Shown: positions 1 to 6,148 of the stretch, one piece after another | How positions within the stretch are numbered: the first letter of the stretch is position 1 | Layout of the letters: each line of letters opens with the position of its first letter | Translations under genes and position numbers: made by a program | Source: Bacillota bacterium | GTDB lineage: Bacteria; Bacillota; UBA5301; JASBVW01 | Length of the DNA: 7,852 nucleotides | Direction of reading: 5' to 3' | NCBI GenBank assembly: GCA_029961005.1 | Contig: JASBVW010000056.1 | Span: 1-7,852 of the forward strand | The notes under the pieces: model-generated | What the model was told of the DNA's origin: nothing | What the model saw: the letters and a program-made list of their open reading frames with translations, nothing else | Database searches by the model: none

Positions 1-1599
1 TGCCGCCTCGTGGGCTTGGGTGCTGGCTGCCACCTCCTGGGCGGCCGCCGCGTTCTCCTGGGTGATGGCGGCGATATTCTGGACGGCCTGGGAGGCGTCG
101 GAGGCCTGTCTGGTCACGTCTGCCGCCGCCTGCGCCACCCCTTCCATGCGCTTCGAGAGCCGCTCCACCGCCGCGACGATGGTGGCAAAGGCCTGGCCGG
201 TGGCGGCCATGACCTTGATCCCTCCCTGCACTTCTTGCGTGGCCTGAGCCATGGCGGAGACCGCCTGCTGCGTCTCGCGCTGAATCTCCTGGAGGAGCCG
301 CCCGATCTCCTCCGCTGACCGCGCCGCGTGCTCCGCCAGCTTCCTCACCTCTTCCGCCACCACCGCAAAGCCGCGCCCTTGCTCACCGGCGCGCGCCGCC
401 TCGATGGCGGCGTTGAGGGCCAGGAGGTTGGTTTGATCGGCGATGCCGGCTATGGTCTCCACGATCCGCCCCACCGCCGCCGAGCGCCGCCCCAGGGTGT
501 CCACCACCTCGGCCAGCCGCGCGACGGCCTGGTGAATGGAGTTCATCTGCTCTACTGCCTGCTGCACCGCGCCTCCGCCTTCGGTGGCCACCAGCCAGAC
601 CTGGCGGGAGTCTACCCCCGCGCCCTGGATCTCCTGGGCCACCCGGTTCATGGTCTGGCTGACCTCTTCTACCGCCTGGCCGGTCTGAGCCGCATGGTGT
701 GCCTGCTCGTCCGCCCCCTGGGCCAGCTGCTCCACCGTGCTGTTCACCTGCTGCGTCAGCTGGCTCATTTCGTCGGAGGAGGAGGCCAGCTCCTGACTGA
801 GAGCGGTCACCTGCTCCGCCACCTGGTGCACCTGGGCCACCAGCCCCCGCAGGTTAGCGGTCATGTGGTTGAAGGCTTCCCCCAGCTCGGCGAAGCCGTC
901 TCCGGAGCGGATGGCGATGTTGTGGCTGAGGTCGCCGCCGGCCACGGTTTGGGCCGCGGCGATGAAGCGGCGCATGGGATTGACAATGCTGGCGTTGATA
1001 AGCCAGAAGATAACGAGGAAAGACAAAAAGAGCAGAAAGCTCGCCCCCAGGAAGAGATTGATAGCTTGGGTTCCACTGCGGTCGGCCTTGAGCAGGGCGG
1101 CTTCCATCTCCCGGTGCAGCAGGGCGTAGAGCTCCTGAGTACGCCGGGCGAGGGCGTCGGCGGCTGCGTCCAACTCCTCCATGGCCTGACCGGCGGCGGC
1201 GTTACCCACGGGGTCGGAGATGGCCAGGACCCCCTCGCCCCGCTGCACGATTTCTTGGTGCCCGGCCACAATTTGCTCCAGGACGGCGCGCTGCTCTTGC
1301 GAGAGGGGCATCTGGCGCAGGAGGCCGGCGATGCGGAGGGCCTTTTCCGAGGCGCGGGCGAAGTTGAGCCGTTCCTCCGGGTTGCCGGTGATCAAGTAGT
1401 CGTTGGGCGGCATGGCCATGTTGGTCAGGGCCAGGCGGAGGTTGGCGGCAGCCTCGAAGATGCGGGCCTTTTCGCGGAGCGCCACCGCCTGCTGGTGGAC
1501 GTCCGCGATCTGCCGGGAGATAAAGATCCCGGTGCCGGTCAGGAGGAGTACCACCGCCAAGAGGTTGGCGGCCAACTTGCTGGTAATGGCGAAGCGCAT
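1..1599 (-). CDS. Methyl-accepting chemotaxis protein (C-terminus beyond window edge)
   Basis: This is a transmembrane chemoreceptor that passes ligand information to CheA/CheW. All 533 visible codons are open, and the frame reaches position 1 without a stop, so the C-terminus lies outside the window. Residues about 8-28 form TM1. Residues 30-178 are a helical extracytoplasmic sensor region of four-helix-bundle type. Residues about 179-205 form TM2. A HAMP domain follows at about 206-255, starting NPMRRF. The long cytoplasmic coiled coil carries the near-invariant hairpin tip at about 384-416, with DQTNLLALNAAIEAARAGEQ then GRGFAVVAEEV. The start is ATG at 1599-1597, because AAAGGA at 1614-1609 sits 9 nt upstream. 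An ATG at 1609 is in another frame and overlaps that ribosome site. The gene is divergent from the CPBP operon and probably unrelated to it. The family call is secure; the ligand is unknown. Confidence 0.97.
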   Translation of the reverse strand, partial: MRFAITSKLAANLLAVVLLLTGTGIFISRQIADVHQQAVALREKARIFEAAANLRLALTNMAMPPNDYLITGNPEERLNFARASEKALRIAGLLRQMPLSQEQRAVLEQIVAGHQEIVQRGEGVLAISDPVGNAAAGQAMEELDAAADALARRTQELYALLHREMEAALLKADRSGTQAINLFLGASFLLFLSFLVIFWLINASIVNPMRRFIAAAQTVAGGDLSHNIAIRSGDGFAELGEAFNHMTANLRGLVAQVHQVAEQVTALSQELASSSDEMSQLTQQVNSTVEQLAQGADEQAHHAAQTGQAVEEVSQTMNRVAQEIQGAGVDSRQVWLVATEGGGAVQQAVEQMNSIHQAVARLAEVVDTLGRRSAAVGRIVETIAGIADQTNLLALNAAIEAARAGEQGRGFAVVAEEVRKLAEHAARSAEEIGRLLQEIQRETQQAVSAMAQATQEVQGGIKVMAATGQAFATIVAAVERLSKRMEGVAQAAADVTRQASDASQAVQNIAAITQENAAAAQEVAASTQAHEAA

Positions 1600-1659
1600 G
1601 GCGAGACATCCTTTCCGCGGTGCCTTGTTAGGCTTTTCTGTTAATTTATTACGTAAAGG

Positions 1660-1688
1660 AAGATAATTTTAGTTCCCATTACTGGAAA
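1660..1688 (-). promoter_or_regulatory. Candidate sigma-70-type promoter for the chemoreceptor gene
   Basis: On the minus strand TTTCCA (1688-1683) and TATCTT (1665-1660) are separated by 17 nt, each matching four of six consensus positions. They lie in an AT-rich island in a GC-rich background, about 60 nt before the start codon. An 8-bp palindrome TTACGTAA at 1649-1656 falls close to the predicted transcription start. No sigma-28-type motif and no c-di-GMP riboswitch was recognised here. Confidence 0.35.
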
Positions 1689-1757
1689 TATCCGGGGTGG
1701 ACAAAGCGCGGCCCTCTCTTACCGCTCTGGCCCGTGACGTTGCCGTTGCAGGAGCCC

Positions 1758-1787
1758 TTGACACTCCCCTCTCCGGGGTGATATAGT
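1758..1787 (+). promoter_or_regulatory. Sigma-70-type promoter of the CPBP-sdpR-sdpI operon
   Basis: A perfect TTGACA (1758-1763) and a TATAGT -10 box (1782-1787) are separated by 18 nt. Transcription would start near 1794, about 45 nt before the ATG at 1840. The match is strong and the spacing acceptable, and the element lies in the only non-coding gap upstream of the operon. Confidence 0.75.
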
Positions 1788-1794
1788 GATGAGC

Positions 1795-1825
1795 AGAGAT
1801 TTAGAGATTTGTCTAATAATCTAAA
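1795..1825 (+). promoter_or_regulatory. Inverted/direct repeat, candidate SdpR operator
   Basis: Just downstream of the -10 box are two tandem copies of AGAGATTT (1795-1802 and 1803-1810). They are followed by an inverted arrangement: TTTAGA (1800-1805) pairs with TCTAAA (1820-1825), and an inner TTAGA (1801-1805) pairs with TCTAA (1812-1816). A repressor bound here would cover the transcription start and border the ribosome binding site (GGGGAAGGG, 1826-1834). The operon encodes an SdpR-family autorepressor, so it is the likely ligand of this site. That assignment is inference; the repeats are seen directly. Confidence 0.45.
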
Positions 1826-1839
1826 GGGGAAGGGTTAAG

Positions 1840-2733
1840 ATGGTGATCAACTGGCGCAAAGTTGGCCTCTTTCTGGCCCTGACTTTCGGAGCGGACTGGC
1901 TCTTGGCCGGGCTCTTCGCCGCCGGAGGAGGCAGGTGGAACACCCCCGCCTCCCTGGCGGTGGCCGTCCTGTACATGCTGGTGCCGATGTTGGGCGCCCT
2001 GGCCGTACAAAGGCTTTACCGCGAGCCGGTGAAGGAACCGCTGGGCCTCTCCTTCCGACTGAACCGGTGGTTTTTGGTGGGCTGGCTCCTGCCGCCGGCC
2101 ATTGCCGTGGCTGCCCTAGGGGTGAGCCTGCTCTTTCCGGGCGTGGAGTATTCGCCGGAGATGGCCGGGATGTTCGAGCGGTTCCGGGACCTCCTCACCC
2201 CCGAGCAACTGGAGCAGATGCGGCGGCAGGTTGAACTCCTGCCGGTTCACCCTTTTTGGCTGGGCCTCGTACAGGGTCTGATAACGGGAGCGACCATTAA
2301 CGCGGCGGTGGCCTTAGGGGAGGAGCTGGGCTGGCGGGGCTTTTTACAGAGGGAGCTGGCTCCTCTGGGCTTTTGGAGGTCTTCGGCCCTGATCGGCCTC
2401 ATCTGGGGGGTGTGGCACGCCCCCCTGATCCTCCAGGGGCACAACTACCCCCAACACCCGGTGGCGGGAGTACTGATGATGACCGTCTTCTGCCTGCTTT
2501 TTGCGCCCCTCATCGGCTACATCCGCCTCCGGGCCGGGTCGGTCCTCGCTGCCGCCGTCACCCACGGCACCCTGAACGGCACCTACGGGCTCTCCATTAT
2601 GGTCATCAAAGGCGGAAATGACCTGACGGTGGGCGTCCTGGGCCTGGCGGGTTTCATCGCCCTGGCCCTGGGGGACCTTTTACTCTTTTGGTGGGACTCC
2701 TTCGCCCGGAGGAGGCGCAAGGCGGCTTTATGA
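1840..2733 (+). CDS. CPBP-family intramembrane glutamic protease (CAAX protease/bacteriocin-immunity family)
   Basis: This is a polytopic membrane protein of 297 residues, of the family that includes eukaryotic Rce1 and many bacterial proteins linked to bacteriocin self-immunity. The diagnostic motifs are all present. Motif 1 is EELGWRGFL with E161, E162 and R166. Motif 2 is WGVWHAPL with H193. Motif 3 is HGTLNGTYG with H242 and N246. Hydrophobic segments lie at about 7-27, 38-56, 77-99, 139-159, 181-195, 208-229 and 262-284. The C-terminus is basic (RRRRK). The ATG at 1840 has a purine-rich ribosome site at 1826-1834. It is the first gene of the operon and overlaps sdpR by 4 nt (ATGA). The catalytic set is intact, so it is likely active. 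The substrate is unknown; a role in resistance to membrane-active peptides is inferred from its neighbours. Confidence 0.93.
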   Translation: MVINWRKVGLFLALTFGADWLLAGLFAAGGGRWNTPASLAVAVLYMLVPMLGALAVQRLYREPVKEPLGLSFRLNRWFLVGWLLPPAIAVAALGVSLLFPGVEYSPEMAGMFERFRDLLTPEQLEQMRRQVELLPVHPFWLGLVQGLITGATINAAVALGEELGWRGFLQRELAPLGFWRSSALIGLIWGVWHAPLILQGHNYPQHPVAGVLMMTVFCLLFAPLIGYIRLRAGSVLAAAVTHGTLNGTYGLSIMVIKGGNDLTVGVLGLAGFIALALGDLLLFWWDSFARRRRKAAL

Positions 2734-3080
2734 GCCTCAGCCTGGTCTTCAAGGCCCTCGCCGATCCCACGCGCCGCCGGATCCTGCAACTCCTGCGGGA
2801 GGGCGATCTCACGGCGGGAGAGATCGCGGAGCACTTCGCGATCACCAAGCCCAGCATCTCGCACCACCTCTCCCTCTTGAAACAGGCGGGACTCGTGAGC
2901 GCGGAGCGCCGGGGGCAGAACCTTTACTATGCGCTGGAGACCACGGTCTTCCAGGAGGCCATGGCCTGGCTGCTGGACTGTGCAGGCGGTGGGAAGGATG
3001 AGGGCGGGAGAGCGGGAGAAAGAGAGGCGGAGAGCGGGAGAACTGAAGAAAAAGGGGGAAGTGCGGGCGGTGAAGAGTAA
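2730..3080 (+). CDS. sdpR: SdpR-family ArsR-type autorepressor
   Basis: This is a winged-helix DNA-binding regulator of 116 residues. The core (1-85) contains ADPTRRRILQLL, then TAGEIAEHF and the recognition helix TKPSISHHLSLLKQAGLV. The wing region ERRGQNLYYAL is followed by TTVFQEAMAWLL. This matches SdpR rather than the metal-sensing ArsR/SmtB branch, and no metal-binding cysteine cluster is visible. In Bacillus subtilis SdpR represses its own sdpRI operon and is sequestered at the membrane by toxin-bound SdpI. The start at 2730 gives an ATGA overlap with the CPBP stop and the family-typical N-terminus; an in-frame ATG at 2688 would add 14 residues encoded within the CPBP gene. Residues about 86-116 are a Gly/Glu/Arg-rich low-complexity tail from a polypurine stretch, absent from typical members. 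Confidence 0.92.
   Translation: MSLSLVFKALADPTRRRILQLLREGDLTAGEIAEHFAITKPSISHHLSLLKQAGLVSAERRGQNLYYALETTVFQEAMAWLLDCAGGGKDEGGRAGEREAESGRTEEKGGSAGGEE
3000..3062 (+). repeat. Polypurine stretch with a 14-bp direct repeat
   Basis: This segment is almost entirely A and G on the plus strand. It contains GGAGAGCGGGAGAA twice (3007-3020 and 3029-3042), a 22-nt period. It encodes the low-complexity C-terminal tail of the SdpR-like protein and includes the ribosome site for the next reading frame. It may have arisen by slippage. Confidence 0.6.
3051..3072 (+). promoter_or_regulatory. Ribosome binding site that sets the sdpI start at GTG 3070
   Basis: AAAGGGGGAA (3051-3060) lies 9 nt before a GTG at 3070-3072, in the frame that encodes the first membrane helix of the SdpI-like protein. 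The GTG lies 11 nt inside the 3' end of sdpR, giving an overlapping, translationally coupled arrangement. The later in-frame ATG at 3178 has only AGGG touching it, which is too close to work well. Confidence 0.5.
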
Positions 3081-3877
3081 GGATAGAGGGGCTCGGCGCA
3101 CCGCAGAAGAGCGGTCGCGGGCGCAGGAGAAGAGGCAGGTAGAGAGCGCGCACTTCATTGCGCCGGCGTCCACAGGGATGGCGCGACCGCACGCTCTGGA
3201 ACCGAAGGGAAATCGTCCTGCCGAGTCGGCGGAAAAGGGATGCAGCGGTGGCTGGCGCGAGGCCACCCGCTGGGAGCTGGGCCGGGAGTGGCCGCTCCTT
3301 CTCCTTTTGTTCCTCCTGCTGGCTGCCGGCCTGGCTGCCTACCCGCACCTGCCCGAGCGGGTACCAGTCCCGCTTCTGGGGGGCCTTTGCCATGCCCCTC
3401 CTGGGGCTGGGGATCTACCTCCTGATGCTGGTGGTCCCGCGCTGGGACCCCCGCCGGGAAAACTACGCCCGCTTCCTGCCGGCCTATCGCCTTACCCGGG
3501 CGGCCCTGGTCCTCTTTACGGCGGTGCTACAGGGGGTAGTACTGGCGGCGGGGCTGGGCCGGGCCGTCCCCGTGGGCCCGGTCGTTCAGGGGGCCGTCTC
3601 TTTTCTTTTCCTGCTCATCGGAAACCAGTTGGGGCGGGTGCGGCCCAACTACTTCTTCGGCATCCGCACCCCCTGGACCCTGGCCAGCGAGGAGGTCTGG
3701 CGGCGCACCCACCGCCTGGGGGCCTGGCTTCTGGTGGGGGCTGGCCTGGTGGGCCTGGCTTCGGCCCCCCTGCCGGCACCCTTCAACGCCGCCCTCTTCT
3801 TCGGCGGGCTGGCGGTGGCGCTGGGGTGGAGTATCCTTTACTCCTACCTCGTCTTTAGACGGCTGAGAAGTGGGTGA
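3070..3877 (+). pseudogene. sdpI: SdpI-family immunity protein, broken by an out-of-frame internal deletion
   Basis: SdpI proteins are polytopic membrane proteins that confer immunity to SDP-type toxins and, in B. subtilis, signal to SdpR. The gene lies in two frames. From 3070 one frame gives a hydrophilic lead of about 70 residues, then the expected start of the conserved part: REWPLLLLLFLLLAAGLAAY followed by PHLPERVPV (to about 3370). The rest is in another frame, starting YQSRFWGAFAMPLLGLGIYL near 3362. It includes RPNYFFGIRTPWTLASEEVW and WRRTHRLGAW, hallmarks of the SdpI domain, and ends at 3877. The DUF1648 segment normally found between these halves (a P-x-H-[FW]...G-x-x-D pattern) is missing. 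The junction reads CGGGT at 3358-3362, which suits deletion between short repeats. The hydrophilic N-terminal extension is also unlike the family. A collapse in assembly is the alternative. Confidence 0.8.
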
Positions 3878-4544
3878 GGGAGGACAGCCAGTACTGGATT
3901 CCCAGTCCGGCCAGCCAGAGCAGGGCGGCGGCGACTCCGGCGGTAAGCCGGGAGGTTTGCCAGAGGACGGATAGCCCCAGCGCGGCCAAAAAAAGCCACC
4001 AGACGGAGAAGACGGTGATTTGCTGCAGGAGACCCCCCAGAGGGGTCAGCAGTTTCTCCAGGGGCCAAGTCAGGGCCAGACCAGGGCTGACGTACTGGCC
4101 GGTGGTCCACAGGGCCAGGGCAGTGAAGAGGTGGCTCAGAAAAGTAGGCAGGTAGAGGTAGCCTGTTACAGAGAGGGTCTGGCGGTAGGAGGCCGCCCCG
4201 CCCAGGAGGGCTCCCACCCCTGAGAAGACGAGGGCTTGCAGGAACCACCAGAGGAAAAGGCTGAGGAGGGTGGAGAAGAAGATCCCCGCTGCTTGGAGAA
4301 ACACCAGGTTTTGCCCGGCCAGGGCCAGTTGCTGGCGGGCCTCCTCCGGCAGCTGCTGCAGGACGTATTGCGACACGTAGAGGCCCGCCGGCAGGGCGGC
4401 CAGGGCCGTGACCAGGATGAGGAAGGCGGGCCCCCACAAGTCCGGCCGGGAGACGATGTCCCGGAAGGCAGCCGCCGGCTCCACCACCAAGCTCAGGATC
4501 CGCTCCAGGAAACTGCGCCGACCGACTTGCTCCGCGGGGGTCAA
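3855..4544 (-). CDS. Yip1-family integral membrane protein (YknW-like)
   Basis: This polytopic protein has about 229 residues with five hydrophobic segments. The N-terminal cytosolic stretch RRSFLERILSLVVEPAAAFR is followed by DIVSRPDLWGPAFLILVTAL, the pattern typical of bacterial Yip1-domain proteins (a family-specific EP..AFR element before TM1). Later helices include FLQAAGIFFSTLLSLFLWWF and LTAGVAAALLWLAGLGIQYW. In B. subtilis the Yip1 protein YknW is needed for assembly of the YknXYZ exporter; here the gene is divergent from the matching adaptor. I chose TTG at 4544-4542 because AGGGAG at 4558-4553 is 8 nt upstream; the in-frame GTG at 4553 overlaps that site. The 3' end overlaps the convergent sdpI by 23 bp. 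The Yip1 family call is firm; the YknW-like role is inferred from context. Confidence 0.82.
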   Translation of the reverse strand: MTPAEQVGRRSFLERILSLVVEPAAAFRDIVSRPDLWGPAFLILVTALAALPAGLYVSQYVLQQLPEEARQQLALAGQNLVFLQAAGIFFSTLLSLFLWWFLQALVFSGVGALLGGAASYRQTLSVTGYLYLPTFLSHLFTALALWTTGQYVSPGLALTWPLEKLLTPLGGLLQQITVFSVWWLFLAALGLSVLWQTSRLTAGVAAALLWLAGLGIQYWLSSLTHFSAV

Positions 4545-4552
4545 TTTCTTCA

Positions 4553-4558
4553 CTCCCT
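4553..4558 (-). promoter_or_regulatory. Ribosome binding site favouring the TTG start of the Yip1 gene
   Basis: On the minus strand AGGGAG (4558-4553) stands 8 nt before TTG 4544. The GTG at 4553-4551 shares its first base with this motif and so lacks a usable site of its own. Using GTG would add only three residues (MKK). Confidence 0.5.
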
Positions 4559-4647
4559 TTCGTTTAGTGAAATGGTGTTGGGCAGTGGGCCTGGCGCCAG
4601 ATGTTTGTTCTCCCAGGTGAAGTTATGACTGCGGTCAGCAGGGCGAG

Positions 4648-4670
4648 CCTGTCCGACAGGATAATTATTA
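4648..4670. promoter_or_regulatory. Perfect 13-bp palindrome plus AT-rich box between divergent genes
   Basis: CCTGTC-C-GACAGG (4648-4660) is a perfect inverted repeat with a single central base. It is followed directly by ATAATTATTA (4661-4670), which contains the palindrome ATAATTAT. This is the only strongly AT-rich spot in the 180-nt gap between the Yip1 gene and the adaptor gene. A shared operator or promoter for the two divergent units is likely. I could not pick a convincing -35 box on either strand. Confidence 0.4.
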
Positions 4671-4724
4671 GGCAAAGAGGGTCCGATCTCCTTGCTAAAT
4701 AAAGGCAGAGAAAGGGCGAGGGGC

Positions 4725-6005
4725 GTGTCGCGCAGGAAAGTAGTGCTGAGCCTGGTCGTCCTGGCCCTGGTGGCCGGGGGGGCGGTGCTGGCCGGCCGGT
4801 ATGTGGCCGCCCGCCGCCAGCAGGAGGGCATCCCGGTGGAAGTGAGCCGCGCACAGCGCGGCCAGTTTGCGGTCACCGCCATCGCGGAAGGGGTGGTGGA
4901 GGCCGAGGAGGTCTTTGAGATCCGCTCTCCCGTGAGCGGGCGCGTGGCCCGCGTGCCGGTCCAGGAGGGAGATCTGGTGCGGGCCGGCCAGGTGATCGCC
5001 TGGCTCGACGCCGCCGAGCGACGGGCGCGGGTGGAGCAGCTTCGCGCCGAATGGGAAGAGGCGCAGCTGGTCCTGGCGGAGGCGGAGCGCAACCTGGAGC
5101 GGCAGCAGCGGCTCTATGCGGCGCAGGCCGCCACCCGCCAGGAGTTGGAGGAGGCCTCCCAGCGGGTGGCCACCGCCCGGGTGCGCCTCCGGGCGGCGGA
5201 GGAGCGCTATCGGGCTGAGGCGTTCTCCCAGGCTGGCGGCGCGGGGTCGGCTGACCCACTGCAGGGGTGGGCGCCGGGTGCGGGAGGGAGGTCCCCGGAG
5301 GACTCCGGCTCTGCCCGCCTGGACGGCGAGCGCCTCCTGGCCCCGGTGGGGGGCACCGCCGTGGCGGTGAAGGTGAAGGGGGGAGAGGCCCTGGCGGTGG
5401 GGCAGCCCCTGCTCACCTTGGCGGACCTGGGGCGGCTGGTGGTGACGGCGAAGGTGGACGAGGTGGACGTGGCCCGGATGGCCGTAGGCCAGGAGGCCAC
5501 CGTCACCTCGGACGCCCTGCCAGAGGTGAAGTTCTCCGGATACGTGTGGCGCATCGCCCCCGCCGGCGCGGTGGAGGGGAATGTGACCCGCTTTCCGGTC
5601 AAGATCAGGATCGGAGAGGCGCAGGCCGCGGGTTCGGACGGCGAGGGCGGCGCGGCCTCGGCCCGGGGCGGCAGTATGTCGGCCCCTGGGCCGGCCGGGG
5701 CGCTGCGCCCCGGCATGAGCGCCCGGGCGGAGGTGGTGACCTACCGCCGGCCCGACGCCGTCTTCATTCCCCTCCAGGCCGTGGTCGAGCGGCAGGTGAA
5801 GGGGAAGGAGACCAGCGTGGTCTTCGTGGTGGAGGACGGCCGGGCGCGCCAGGTCGTGGTGGCGCGGGGCAGGAGCAACGACACCGCGGTGGAGATCCTC
5901 TCCGGCCTCCAAGGCGGGGAGGAGGTCGTGGTGGGGCCGTACCAGACCCTGCGCAGGCTCAAGGACGGGGACCGGGTCCGCACCTCGAAGGCCGGCGCGG
6001 GATGA
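4725..6005 (+). CDS. HlyD/MacA-type periplasmic adaptor (RND/MFP subunit of an ABC exporter, YknX-like)
   Basis: This membrane-fusion subunit bridges a MacB-type permease to an outer component or acts as an external chaperone. The 426-residue product has an N-terminal anchor (MSRRK then a hydrophobic run to about 25). The first lipoyl half is at about 58-95, with RSPVSGRVARVPVQEGDLVR and G-x-V-I-A-W-L-D. A coiled-coil hairpin at about 96-165 has its turn at AAQAATRQELEEA. The second lipoyl half is at about 203-231 (LLAPVGGTAVAVKVKGGEAL). A beta-barrel lies at 237-298, then ALRPGMSARAEV and a membrane-proximal domain at 345-420. Two Gly/Ser/Pro/Ala-rich insertions (about 168-198 and 300-327) separate these domains. 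The start is GTG 4725, since AAAGG at 4711-4715 is 9 nt upstream; an in-frame TTG at 4692 has no site. The stop overlaps the ATPase remnant start (ATGA). Confidence 0.93.
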   Translation: MSRRKVVLSLVVLALVAGGAVLAGRYVAARRQQEGIPVEVSRAQRGQFAVTAIAEGVVEAEEVFEIRSPVSGRVARVPVQEGDLVRAGQVIAWLDAAERRARVEQLRAEWEEAQLVLAEAERNLERQQRLYAAQAATRQELEEASQRVATARVRLRAAEERYRAEAFSQAGGAGSADPLQGWAPGAGGRSPEDSGSARLDGERLLAPVGGTAVAVKVKGGEALAVGQPLLTLADLGRLVVTAKVDEVDVARMAVGQEATVTSDALPEVKFSGYVWRIAPAGAVEGNVTRFPVKIRIGEAQAAGSDGEGGAASARGGSMSAPGPAGALRPGMSARAEVVTYRRPDAVFIPLQAVVERQVKGKETSVVFVVEDGRARQVVVARGRSNDTAVEILSGLQGGEEVVVGPYQTLRRLKDGDRVRTSKAGAG

Positions 6006-6148
6006 CCGGGGTGCTGGTGACCCGCGATCCTCGGAGCGCGGCCTGCGCGCAGCGGATCGTCCGCATCTCCGACGGGCGCCTCGGGCGGGAGGAGAGGTTA
6101 GATTCCGGTTTCCAGAGCCAGGAACGGGGGGAGGGGAAGGGCTCGTGA
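6002..6148 (+). pseudogene. Remnant of a LolD/MacB-type ABC ATPase: start plus C-terminus only
   Basis: This is a 48-codon frame. It begins with an ATG overlapping the adaptor stop and almost at once reads GVLVTRDPRSAACAQRIVRI then SDGRL. That matches the end of LolD/MacB/YknY ATPases, where VLVTHDP carries the switch histidine and ADRIIxLxDGRI closes the domain. Walker A, the Q-loop, the LSGGQ signature and Walker B are all absent, so about 180 residues of a normal ATPase of about 230 are missing. The histidine position is arginine (CGC in place of CAC or CAT). The frame is preserved across the loss, and the stop overlaps the permease start (GTGA), so translational coupling down the operon would survive. 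The exporter would need an ATPase in trans. Loss during assembly is the other explanation. Confidence 0.8.

Noticed and set aside
1607..1609. ATG at 1609 (minus) as a gene start
   Set aside because: It lies within the ribosome site region of the chemoreceptor, is in a different frame, and gives a 135-codon frame without domain features.
328..1644. Long plus-strand open frame of 438 codons across the chemoreceptor
   Set aside because: It is antisense to a secure chemoreceptor frame, is rich in His/Leu/Gly/Arg as expected of a GC-rich shadow, and shows no domain.
1600..1839. Riboswitch (for example a c-di-GMP type) upstream of the chemoreceptor
   Set aside because: No recognisable conserved core or stem pattern; only promoter-like elements and short palindromes are seen.
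3158..3360. ATG at 3158 as start of the SdpI frame that ends at 3877
   Set aside because: The first 65 or so residues from this ATG are Arg/Pro/Ser-rich and not SdpI-like; the real first helix lies in another frame (about 3280-3350).
4031..4047. GACCCC-CCAGA-GGGGTC hairpin as a terminator after sdpI
   Set aside because: It has no T-tract on either strand and lies well inside the Yip1 coding region.
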